A stretch of 64,000 nt of DNA from Micrasema longulum (Eukaryota > Arthropoda > Insecta > Trichoptera > Brachycentridae). The notes under the pieces are model-generated. The model was not told the DNA's origin, searched no databases, and worked only from the letters and a program-made list of their open reading frames with translations. The translations under genes and the position numbers were made by a program. Positions 44,070 through 54,174 of this stretch are shown here, piece after piece. The stretch spans positions 1-64,000 of the forward strand of contig JAGVSM010000474.1 of the NCBI GenBank assembly GCA_022494885.1, written 5' to 3'. Every line of letters begins with the position of its first letter. Positions within the stretch are counted from its first letter, which is position 1.

Positions 44070-45768
44070 CTAAAAAGTACAAATTCGTTTTAAAAATAAA
44101 ATCCTACAAAATATATTTTAAATAATTATGGTAAGTACAATGCTCCTATCTTTCTGATGGATCAAAGTGCTTGTGTTTACAGCGGGAGGTTCCAAAAATA
44201 CTGAATACTTTAAGCTGTTTTATCTTATCTTTTTTGAGCTTATTTTTATTTTTTAACTGTAAAGGTGAGACTGTTTTCAACATTTCTTATAAATTGTTTT
44301 CTTTTTCCATTGTCATTGGCAACATTTCTAGCCATTACAATGTCAGGGACGGAGTGGATAAAATCCTCTTTACATCGTATTTGACTTCAATGTTTACAGG
44401 GTAACTATGGAACAATAATTATACGCAAGCAGCGTGGAATAAATTAAGGGTCACAATACGTACAAGCAATTATTGGGACTACCTGGGTACTGCAGTACCT
44501 CCGAAATTTTTACAGCTGGAAGTGCTGAGACCATCATAAGGACAGAATATAAGAAAAAATATTTTGTTTTATCTAATTTTTGCAAAAAATCATTCATATA
44601 TTATTTTATTTTTAGTCTATTTTTTTTTCTTTATTTCCTTACAAGTTGATTATTTTTATTCATTTTTGTTTAGTACTTAATTTTAAAAAAATTATGAAGT
44701 TTATATGTTTAAAAATTGTTATTAATAATTCTACATATTATGTAAGTTATCTCTGCATTGTTATATTAAAATTAAATATGTTTTTATTTTATATGGCAGA
44801 ATTAGCTCTGCGCTATTTAGCCATTTTACTGGAATTTTTTTTATTTTAATATTATTAGTGCAATGGTCAAGATAATCTTCTAGATGTTTTCTCTTTTCAA
44901 TTCAATTATATAAATAAACTAAAAGGCGGTGTTGTTACATGAAGATAAATCGATTCTTACATAAAAAAATGCATCTACATAAAAAGTTTAAAATAAAAGT
45001 TCTTAAATACATAAATAATGCCTATAGGTAAATTAAATAGTTAAAGTGAAGGTTAAAACAAAAATAATAATCAGCTTGGAGTTAAAGTAGGTGGTAGATA
45101 ATAAAAGGTAAAAAGGGCTCTGAACATATTTATTAAGAACATTTTAATGTAAATTAATTTAACATATTACAACAGAGATGAAGAACATTTAAGAGAAGGT
45201 AATATATAAATCTAGGCACCTACAGGGCTTATGACCTGTCAATGGCTGGTTTAAGTGGCCACTTTACACACTGTGTAACATTCACCATTCTGCCCATATT
45301 TGAACATCTATATTACTTCAATTATTTTATCTGTTGACGTTTGTGAAGTAAAAGAGCTGAAACCTTTATTTATGTTGTAATATGTTAATATAAACAGCCC
45401 GGGGATTTAAATCCAGTACTTGTCTACAAAAATTTGGACAAACTCAAAATATTGTTGATAAATTAATTTAAACAATTGAATGCAAAACCAAACCAATATT
45501 TAACTAAATTTTAAGTACAAAGGAAATTAATAGTCTACATCGCAAAAGAGATGACTTTAATAAAAGAAAGCGAAATATATTTTTGGAATACAAAGAAAGG
45601 AAATAATAAAAATAGAACATTATACCTATTCTCAGCATTCTGTTCACAGCTTGAATGAACAACAGAACTTTGTATTTCGATGTTTATCGGTATATTATTA
45701 TCGACAAATGTCCAGCTTTCACTAATATCAGAATCGCTGTGGCTGTCAGTCGCTCCAGGATCGTCCAT
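42683..45768 (-). CDS. CCPG1-like single-pass membrane protein, probable ER-phagy receptor
   Basis: Two exons, 45626-45768 and 42683-44069, give 509 residues. Residues 12-23 read 'DSDISESWTFVD': an acidic/Ser-flanked W-x-x-V motif (W19-V22) like the LC3-interacting region at the start of vertebrate CCPG1. An acidic stretch follows. Residues about 137-160 are one transmembrane helix ('FLNVVLLGTVVTAITLAL'), then a leucine-rich coiled coil (about 164-200) and a long charged, Lys-rich tail. Two copies of a WY-K-M-H-x-A-R-x-G-F-R-E-K-G-F-D motif lie at about 382-418 and 444-485. No signal peptide is seen, so a type II topology (tail in the ER lumen) is inferred. In CCPG1 the lumenal tail binds cargo for autophagy. 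Overall sequence similarity to CCPG1 is low and the assignment rests on architecture. The ATG at 45768 has a good context (aaaATGG). Other possibility: an unrelated type II membrane protein. Confidence 0.8.
44070..45625. other. Intron of the CCPG1-like gene, with a MITE F copy
   Basis: AT-rich intron of 1556 bp. MITE F occupies about 45150-45460. Nothing else recognised. Confidence 0.6.
45150..45460. mobile_element. MITE F family copy in intron
   Basis: Contains 'acatattacaacagagatga', 'gggcttatgacctgtcaatg', 'ccactttacacactgtgtaa' and 'tgtgaagtaaaagagctgaa', matching 58384 in the same orientation. Confidence 0.8.
45626..45768 (-). CDS. CCPG1-like gene, exon 1 (LIR-type motif)
   Basis: Starts at ATG 45768; the in-frame reading extends upstream without an ATG, so this is the first methionine. 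It encodes 'MDDPGATDSHSD', the W19 motif and 'CEQNAEN'. The donor is 'gtataatg'. It ends two bases into a serine codon. Confidence 0.8.
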
Positions 45769-46249
45769 TTTTAGCAGACAATAGTTCACCTGAACACTTG
45801 AACAATGGTGAATGCGGTAAGGTTCTTATGCCAAATATTTAGTTGGACCGATTTTGCGAACTGTCAGCGCATTTCATTTATTTCACACGATACGTCCTAT
45901 CGATCGTAGCACTTAACATTTATTAAAATTACACTAGTGAATTTCATGCGACCCTGACACTGATTTGTTTATTTTGTTTCCGCAAAACGCGTCCACTACG
46001 TCGTTCCCTTTTCTCCGCACCCGCTTGTCAAATGTTTGCATTGTTTGCGAATTGACAAAATTAATTTGATTCAAAATGTTATTTTGTATGTTGGTTAAAC
46101 TGTGCGCAATCAAAATGGGGTAATTAGTTCCAATTTCAAAGAAAATTATTTTCATTTTTTATTTATTGAGGATATTCACAATATTAAAATTCTATGCTGT
46201 GTCTTTGCAACGTCTCTGTGCAGAAGTAATGGAAATCAATTGGAATGAC
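45769..46249. other. 5' flank of the CCPG1-like gene
   Basis: The promoter should lie here, reading leftwards. No clear TATA box was identified. A 73-codon minus frame at 45934 has no motif. Confidence 0.35.
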
Positions 46250-46415
46250 AGGCCCATTGGCACAATTGGTAAGATGGCCAACTGTGAAACTGACGTCGCC
46301 GGTTCGACTCCGGCCAGTTGTAAGATTTTTTTTTCTATTGGCCTGGATGTTGTGGTGTATTTTTCTCTCTTTTCCACCTGCTCACAGTCTATGGAATAAA
46401 GGCTTAGGGAGTTAT
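46250..46415 (+). repeat. tRNA-derived SINE or tRNA pseudogene, family E
   Basis: The head 'cattggcacaattggtaaga' (A box) and a perfect T arm, 'gccggttcgactccggc' (B box), are tRNA-like, but the acceptor ends do not pair. The tail 'tgtggtgtatttttctctct' and 'atggaataaaggcttaggg' is unrelated to tRNA. A single copy in the window. Confidence 0.65.
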
Positions 46416-47209
46416 TCTTAGAAATCAATTATCATTAAAATTAGCACACTTATAGAAATATTACAGCATGTTATTATATTATATCATTATGTTACATAAT
46501 AAAACATTATTATGCTGGTGATGTCTATATGCTCCAATTAGGAGTGGATGCGGAAAATAATTTTATAATCGACGGGTTTTGTCCACAAGTTTGGCATTTT
46601 TATTGTGCTATTACTGATAACAATTGCTAGTTCTATTGACTGTTAATGCTGGCAACTTAACTCCAATTTACTGATGTTATAATGTATTTCAATTGTTTTT
46701 AAATTACCTATTATTTTAGACCACGGATTCCCAACTAGTGAGGCGTAAATTGATCTACTGGGGGGCGCGACGGCTCCAAAAATAAACTGCATATTAAAAA
46801 ATATGGTATTTATCCTATCGTCGGCAAAGAACTGCGTGTCCTTTTGCCTTTCTCAACTACCTATCTTAGTGAATGTGGTTTTTTGACTCTTTTGGGAATA
46901 AAAGCAAAATAAAGAAATATACTACACATTGAAAATGATTTCCACTGTGCACTGACCACTATGAAGCTAAGGATTTACCAATTGGTTGATAAAGTGCAGC
47001 CCTAGTGCTCTTACTATTACCTGGTAAAAGGTTGGGAACCAATGTTTTAGATAGTTATTACAATGTAATGACAAATTCAAATCAGTTAAACCAGCTCACC
47101 AACAATGTTTATGTTTTCAATAAATTAAGCATGTTAATTTATTAGCAGCTAATGATATTGATAATTAATTATGTTAATTCTAATAATTCAATCACTTCTT
47201 CTTATCATT
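46416..47209. other. Intergenic, mostly unrecognised
   Basis: The piece at 46513-46552 matches 12160-12200. Otherwise AT-rich with no recognised feature. Confidence 0.4.
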
Positions 47210-47705
47210 TTTCTCCCCGATGGAGGTTGGATATCACAGCAATTCTCACTTTATGGGCGCCTGCCCTGAACATGGATAAGAACTGAAACGGAACCAGTCT
47301 CGCAAGTTCTTCAACCCAGAGATGCGCCTTCTTCCTGCACTGCGTCTTCCTTCAATCCTTCCTTGTAGAATAACTTGTAAAATGTTATATCTTTGGAAAA
47401 ACTTGAGTAAAAAAAAGAAAACTCGAGTACATTTTAAAATTATTTTCTAAAAATGTTTTACTTTAGTACTAAACTGCCTTACTGTAGGGATAGCTTTCCC
47501 GTTTTAAGACAGTAAACTTTGGTCCTTAAGTTTTCTTTTTTTTAGGTTACTAATAACCTCATTATCTTTTTCCATCTCTTGGAGAACGTAATCATTTCGG
47601 ACTCTGTCAACCCGGGAGATTTTTCATATTCTCCTGCATCACATTTCAAAGACTTCAAAAGATTTTGAAGTGGCTCGGGTGAGTGACCACGTTTAAACGC
47701 CGTAA
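47210..47705 (-). pseudogene. LINE tail, RRSAGRRRISWL family, split by an insertion
   Basis: Read on the minus strand, 47580-47705 and 47210-47390 match the two halves of the LINE tail at 18541-18963. The roughly 190 bp between them is foreign, containing 'agggatagctttcccgtttt', which also occurs near 20580. Confidence 0.75.
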
Positions 47706-48909
47706 AAAAACAAAATTAAATCGTTGAGATGCATTGTCCATTATATCTATTTGAAATTCATTATAAGACCCGCAGAAACGGAACCCATTTTGTAAACAAT
47801 TTCACCCCCAGTAGTAAGCGATGGTCGAATGAAGGTAAAGACTACTTATTGGAATTAGTAATTATAACCGGTACTGGTGGTTTAATTTAAGCGTTCAGAA
47901 AACCCACACTAACGCATTTAAAACCTACAGGATGTTGATTTAAAAAAAAGTATTAAATTTTAACCAAATGTGCTAACTTTTATTTTTAAATATGGTGTTG
48001 GATTAGAGGGTAGTATATATATAAAAAAATACAATGGGTTAAGAATTTTCATTTGAAATGAAATTTACTAAAATACTTTGTTTCATTATTTTTAATTTTT
48101 CAATCATTTTTTTAAATGTTGCATTTTCCTAATTATAGTCCTTCCAAGAACAAGGGGCAATTTAAATTTGAAAAAATTTATTTTTTTATAGTCAATTACT
48201 CTAGAACTAGAATGCGAACTTGTGAAGATTGTTTTAAGTATATAAATAACAAGATTTATTGTTTATCAATAAGTGTGTATGCAGATTTTTTCCGATATAA
48301 TTTGTACTGTGCATTTTAATTACACTCTATTAATTATAATTATGATGAACACAAAATATTAAATAAAAAATATGCGCGTTTAAAAATCAATACTTGTAAA
48401 TATATGACATTTTCTTAAGAAATTGTTTATTTTCCGCTCTAATCCAAAAGAGATTTTTAAAAACATAATGTAACATCAAGATTTTTAAAATCAATATTCT
48501 ATACATTAAAAATGTTTTTGTGTAAGTTTTGTGAAAGCGCCATCACTACATAGTCGACCTATTCATGATTCGATTAAATGAAAATACCTACAGATTTATA
48601 AACTAGTGTTTTTAATCCACAACTTAATACTCATACATATTATTATATTTTTACTATTAAGAATCGCAGCGAAATTCAGATGGACGCAGAAGCATCCTGT
48701 GTATATTGTATTACCATATCATTAGCAACTAATAAAGCAATAGTTGTCTATGTCACGCTCATAAGCACGTCTGAGCGCAAGAGAGACAAGAGATTGTTTT
48801 CATAATGCGTATGCCGTGCGATGTCATACCATGGGCTTATTCACGGATACTACACAATGCGTATGTGTAAGTATAGCGAACGCGCCAGCCTTTAAAATTC
48901 CACCACGCT
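47706..48909. other. Intergenic, AT-rich
   Basis: Nothing recognised. Confidence 0.4.
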
Positions 48910-49075
48910 GAAATCAAAATTTTAAGTCCACACTGCCAGGAATTGAACCCAGGACCTCAAGAATGGTAGGCGAATGCGACAATCACTACACACCGAGGTG
49001 GAATTTTCTCCACTACGTTTCGTTACTTAGGATTTTTATCTGAGCAGCCATCGAATTAAAAACATTCTGGTTCAA
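48910..49075 (-). repeat. tRNA-derived SINE, family B
   Basis: Read on the minus strand: 5' unit 'attcgatggctgctcagata', head 'tgtagtgattgtcgcattcg' and B box in 'gtcctgggttcaattcctgg'. The 3' tail is replaced by other sequence. Confidence 0.75.
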
Positions 49076-49724
49076 TTTCAAACACAAAACTGTATTCTTC
49101 ATCCGCCCGGATACGTACATAATACAAACATTTTTCATTGAATTCCACTGTTAAATATAATATTTATGAAAAAGAAAGACGATACTCCATTCGAAACAAT
49201 AAATAATAATATGTTTAAGATAGGCCAGATAATAAAATTTTTGGAATATTTCATATTTTTTTTATTAAACATTATTGAATGTTAGTTTACTAAAAACACA
49301 TAAATTAACTTCTATAAAAGTACTTTATTAATACATAATACCAAATAGACTACTTTTATTTTACTCTGTATCTTTAGTACTTACCTCAAAATATTACTTA
49401 AAATTAATTGACCAATTTTAACAAAATCTTACTATTTTTGAAGCATTTAGTAATTGTGATAAATTTTATTAAATAAAGAAGTACGTATTATTGATTTGAA
49501 TAAAAAAAAAACTGAATTGTATGATTTTTGTAAATGCATAAACATAATGTGCATAAAATTTCAAAATGTTAATTTTGGTTGTATATAGATTTATTTTAAG
49601 TATAATTAAAGAAAATTCTAAAATACATATGTTCCAAAACACTGGTTTCATACAAAGTAATTCATAAATAAAATATTAAAACTATGTTACTTTAAAATAA
49701 TATAATTAAAAAATATATATAAGT

Positions 49725-50304
49725 GTTTCGGGCTCAAGTGACCGGCCATTGTTGTATGAAGTTTCATTTAAGTATTTACTTTTTAAAAAAATGAAAAAAA
49801 AGCGGGGTGAAAATTTATTAATAAAAATAATAAATAAATAATTTTGGTCATCAGTCGTTTGAGAAACCATTAGATTTTAGTAAATTATGGTAATAAAAAA
49901 ACCTAATTTTATTGTTTTTGCATTGTTTTCACTATTATATATAAAACTTACTTCAGTATTATGGTCATTATTGTGAGTAACTATCGCGCCGCGCCGGCGC
50001 TTGGGAAATATTTTTTTTTTTCTTCTAAAAACTTATTTTTGTTTTTAATAGTTAAAGCAATGAGATTTTTTTACTGGCATAATTTACTAAAATCTTAAGG
50101 TTCCTCAAAAGAGTGCAAGGCTATGACAATTTTTTTTATTTATTGATAAATTTTTACTTATAAAAGATAGACCCCTCTTTCAAAGTTTTTTATTGATAAC
50201 TTTTTACTTATAAGAGATAGATCCCTCTTTTAAAAATTTTTGTTGATAATTTTTTTATATATTTTCACATGACAAACGGCCGGTCACTTGAGCCCGGGAC
50301 ACAT
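49725..50304. mobile_element. TIR element with internal tandem repeats
   Basis: Starts 'tgtttcgggctcaagtgacc' and ends in the complement 'ggtcacttgagcccgggaca', about 30 bp of inverted ends. Near 50135-50245 a 55-60 bp unit ('attgataactttttacttat', 'agatagacccctcttt') repeats about two and a half times. No transposase frame. Confidence 0.75.
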
Positions 50305-51194
50305 TGTACATATATATATAGTATAAAATAGAATACTACATTTAATTTTAATTACTTGTAAAAATAGTATAAACAATAAAATAAATACTGAAAATGTAAA
50401 TAACATAGAGAAACTCAACTTGAGACTTGTAATTATATCTAATTAGGTATCTGTATATATTTGACTAAATAATGACTACAAATTAATAATATTGTATTAA
50501 TATTATACATTTTTTTTTTTACTGTATGTAATAAATACTAGCCTAAATATGTATAATAATACTACTTAATAATACGAGGTATATTTATTTATTTACGGAC
50601 ATTGTCCATTTATACAATTTATAGGGAAAAATAGTATATTGCATAGTACAATAGTGTCCTCGGCACGGGTAACCCCAGTGAGGTCACATTATTTTTATTG
50701 TTAATCATAGTTTATAATGCAAAAAATATGAATAGATAAATAAATAAATATTACTATTTAAGAATGGTTAAAAACATTAAAAAATAAGAAAATAAGCATT
50801 GACAAACATAAGGGACATCAGAGGTATATCCAGAAAAAGAGTTCTTTTGACAGGTTAAACAAAATAAGTAGAGGAAGGCAGACGGGTCCCTTAAAGTTGG
50901 TTAATCAAAAACTCATTAAAAGTTCAAAAAAATAATATAATAGATTAACAAAAATTAACAATGCTTTTTCTAAAATAAAATCTATATGATTAAGAAAACC
51001 AGAAATTATCATTTTAACGTAATATTTTTTTTAGCCCGTTTTCCCTGTAGGGGGAAGGCAAAACAGATACTCAAAAACAAAAACCCGAATTCAAGTAATT
51101 GAAATTTTTTTTCAAATCGTAACACTTTCTCAGTAAATTGTAAATTAAAGTTAACACATTCCAAGCATTTTAAATATTTATTGATGCACCTGAA
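50305..51194. other. Intergenic, with a short LINE tail word
   Basis: At 51034-51065 'agcccgttttccctgtaggg' matches the end of the LINE family at 1690. The rest is AT-rich and unrecognised. Confidence 0.4.
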
Positions 51195-51363
51195 GGTACC
51201 TGAAGTGTAAGACGATCAGTCTTACATTTCAGGTACCAGTTCAAGGGACTATGAAATACTCTAGCATGAAAACACCCCTTTAAATATATATTTCATATCA
51301 ACCACATCGGGAATCGAATCCGAGACCTCGCAAACGTGCTGAGCATTACACCACGAGGCCGAC
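51195..51363 (-). repeat. tRNA-derived SINE, family C
   Basis: Minus strand: head 'gtcggcctcgtggtgtaatg', B box in 'ggtctcggattcgattcccg', then 'gtgttttcatgctagagtat' and 'ttcatagtccctt'. The same order is found at 52245-52506 and 60225-60415. Confidence 0.8.
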
Positions 51364-52056
51364 AATTCGCACATAACTCACTCCCACCATTTTGTAGAGA
51401 CTTATCATAGTGTGGCATAAGCTTTTATATCCCCTCTTTATAAAAGAGAACGCCCATTTCGTTAGTCGTCGTGCACGTTATCAAGACCTTCATTGGACTG
51501 TCCCATCCATCTCATTACCATTGAATCACTTATCACACATTCTCTGTACACCTCACAGATTTGTCGACGAATCTCAACTGGTTTAATGTTCTTCGCATTA
51601 AGAAAACAAATTACAGACATTATCTCACAAGCGGCGGGATTTTCAGTTTCATTGGGCATTTCAAACAAGCACCACGAAGTGCGCACAACAGTCATCTAAC
51701 TCAAAATTGCCTCAACTCCTTCTCAATAGGTCAAGTACCGAGTGTGTATGAAACTTCGGAGTGCTGCGATGGTAAGAAATACAAAATAAATTACATTTTC
51801 ACGGAGTTGGGACTTATGTCTAAAAAAATGTGTAATAAACTGCAAGTAATTAAATACCTCGTATAAACTACATTTCCTAGAGATCACAATACAGTTTTAG
51901 CAGCTAAAGTTACCTATATTAATGATTTGATAATTTTGACAATAATAAAATAGAACTACTTAGTTGCATAGAGTTAATTTTTACAAAATATTTTACATAA
52001 TGTATTTTACAACAACCATTTCTAACATGAGTAAAAATAAACCTAATTTTGTATTG
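51364..52056. other. Intergenic with a decayed coding-like patch
   Basis: A minus-strand frame at 51462-51695 ('CEIMSVICFLNAKNIKPVEI', 'QICEVYRECVISDSMVMRWM') resembles the helix-turn-helix start of mariner-type transposases ('..IRYLHLKGLSPKEIH..L'). It is short and its remainder was not found. Confidence 0.45.
51462..51695 (-). pseudogene. Mariner/SETMAR-like transposase N-terminal fragment
   Basis: A 77-codon minus frame has 'EIMSVICFLNAKNIKPVEIR' and 'EVYRECVISDSMVMRWMGQ', fitting the pattern of the first helix-turn-helix of mariner-type transposases (R.VI.FL..KG.....I...L...YG...MS...V..W). I did not find the catalytic DDE/D part. Moderate confidence, from pattern memory only. Confidence 0.5.
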
Positions 52057-52237
52057 CAGTGGAACTTCGTTTATCTGAACTCCCGTCATCCGAATTGACA
52101 AATATCTGGATCCTTATTAGGATATAAAAAATTAAGATGTTGTAATAACAAATTTAATAGTTAATCAAATTATCTAGATTTTTGCATATCCAGATAACAT
52201 CTGGCACTCATTAATGCAGATAATTGGAGTTTTACTG
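52057..52237. mobile_element. Pogo/Tigger-like MITE
   Basis: Begins CAGTGGAACTTCGTTTATCTG-like and ends in the inverted 'cagataattggagttttactg', the CAGT...ACTG ends with 'TTATCYG' words typical of pogo-class elements. It is 181 bp, with TA at the right junction. No transposase. Confidence 0.65.
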
Positions 52238-52244
52238 TATATAA

Positions 52245-52506
52245 TCATTATCATCATCATTCCTTTTCCACACCTAATGATGCATAAGGCACTGGATTGG
52301 TACACCAATCGCAGCGTATCTTGATCATTTTTTGTTACATATGAAGGTAAGATGATCAGTCTTACACTCCAGGTCCAGGGACTATGAAATATTCTAGTGT
52401 GAAAACACCTTTTAAAATAAACATGTCATATCAACCATGCCGGAATCAAATCCGAGACCTCTCGCATGGTAGGCGATTGCGCTGACCATTACACCACGAG
52501 GCCGAC
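52245..52506 (-). repeat. tRNA-derived SINE, family C, full copy
   Basis: Minus strand: head 'gtcggcctcgtggtgtaatg', B box in 'ggtctcggatttgattccgg', body 'gtgttttcacactagaatat', tail 'gtaagactgatcatcttacc', then a long 3' part 'tggtgtaccaatccagtgcc' ending in 'atgatgatgataatgatt'. Confidence 0.8.
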
Positions 52507-53077
52507 AAAACTTAACTGTATTTAATCTAAGTAATAAAAATTATGTCAAACTTAACAGCATGATTAGTAGTGCTGTTTCAGTATGTACAGATATTTGAAA
52601 AAAATAAAAACATAAAGTTCGATAAAATATATTTTTAAAAGCATCCTAAATATGAAAATACTGGTTTTTATTTTTACTAAAATATACTTAGTGACACAGT
52701 CATCATATTAAGACATCAAACTAACTTAAACCATTACATGTGAATCTTTATATACTAAACATAATAGCATGTTTTTGTATATTCTCCATAGAAAACATCT
52801 GACATCTACGAGTGTTGGCTCACACAACGCAGATTAAAATATAAAGCAATTTTGTCTAAAGTGGAGGATTGGTCACTTGGGCTTAATACTGTCCATTTGA
52901 GGATTCACATGTAACAGTTTACGCAATACAAACTTAGTCATGATGTATATTTCTGTAAAAATTAAATGAACAATTGAAACATGGTACGTTTTTTTTGCAC
53001 GCATTTAACCCTTTGCACTTGAAAGGTTTTTTTTCCATACCACCAATTCAAGAAAGAAATAAATGTAATTAATATAT
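52507..53077. other. Intergenic, nothing recognised
   Basis: AT-rich; no repeat or gene. Confidence 0.4.
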
Positions 53078-53367
53078 TATAACAGAGATGAAGAACTCTT
53101 TAGAGAAGGGAATATAGAAGACTAGGTTTCCACAGGGCTTATGACCTGTCATTGGCTGGTTTAAGTGGCAGCTCTTTAACTTCACAAACATCAGCAGATG
53201 AAAGAATTGAAGGAATTTAGATGTTCAAATATGGGCAGAATGATGAATGTTACACAGTGTGTAAAGTAGCAAATTAAACCAGCCAATGACAGGTCATAAG
53301 CCCAGTAGATGCCTAGACTTCTATATTACCTTCTATAAAATGTTCTTCATCTCTGTTGTAATATGTT
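53078..53367. mobile_element. MITE F family, palindromic copy
   Basis: The left end 'acagagatgaagaactcttt' to 'tgtcattggctggtttaa' is mirrored by 'ttaaaccagccaatgacagg' to 'atgttcttcatctctgttgt' at the right: inverted ends of about 90 bp. This shows the whole family is a terminal-inverted-repeat element. No frame. Confidence 0.85.
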
Positions 53368-53701
53368 AAAATTTGAATGATTTATTACTCATTTCTGGAT
53401 CAAATTCTGTAACATATTATAACATATTTAATTTTCAGAGCAATAATTCGCTAGAGAAGTCCTTTGGTTTTTAGTTTAACAACATATGTGTAACGGACGG
53501 CTTCGGTTTAGGCTTGCAATTCTCAACCTGAGTATTCTCAACTCAACTGTTGTAAACTGTAGCTAACATCGTGATTGATAATGGTTTTTGTCCATTTGGG
53601 CGACTCTATTAGCCAGTGGCGTATAATTACAAAAATATTGTATTTCAACAATCCTTCAAAACTGAAAAACCCTATATATTAAAAGTATTGAGAAACTAGA
53701 C

Positions 53702-53926
53702 TTTATTTTCATGCTGCCATCGCCGTGGCACTCGAGTTATATGGCAAACCGTGAATGTCGCCTTTATGGCGGCATTAGATTGCAAAGGGTTCAAATTAAA
53801 ATAGGATTTCACCAATTAACGACAAACACAATAAATTCCAACACTTTGCTCTGCGTAAAATTACCAGTTAGTCATTGTTCTTCGAGTGTCTATAATACTG
53901 TAATTATAATTGTGTACAGGCGGAGA
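53702..53926 (-). terminator. 3' UTR of the cotransporter gene with AATAAA
   Basis: On the minus strand AATAAA (complement of 53702-53707) lies about 220 bp past the stop codon, a plausible polyadenylation signal. Just before it on the same strand the sequence is mixed, with no repeat seen. Confidence 0.5.
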
Positions 53927-54174
53927 CTAGGAGTAAAATGTTAGAACGGAGGTTTGGTTTCCCCTGACAAGTAGGAAGGGCGGCATATCCTTAGTCAGGA
54001 TCTCCAGCCAGGCCATGTAGAGGGGAGCGGACACGGTTCCCTTCCGCGGCATGGGTAGCGACATGACTACTAGGGAAGACTCCATGGAGTTCTCCAGCAG
54101 GAGTTCCCTCAAGCGAAGCTGTCGGTTCGTCTTCTCTTGTAGTGTTTCCAGTTCCGTATTGGGGATCCTGCATT
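53927..54174 (-). CDS. Cotransporter terminal exon
   Basis: The minus-strand acceptor 'tgttgttttgtag' is chosen because only it keeps frame with the previous exon; a nearby 'cag' would not. It encodes '[19 protein letters not shown]', '[20 protein letters not shown]', '[20 protein letters not shown]' and the LTFYS end, stop at 53927-53929. Confidence 0.95.

Noticed and set aside
45769..45789. Upstream start for the CCPG1-like protein at 45789
   Set aside because: That codon is GTG, not ATG; the first ATG, with a good context, is at 45768.
46250..46320. Possible functional tRNA
   Set aside because: The T arm is perfect, but the acceptor stem does not pair and the sequence runs into a SINE-like tail.
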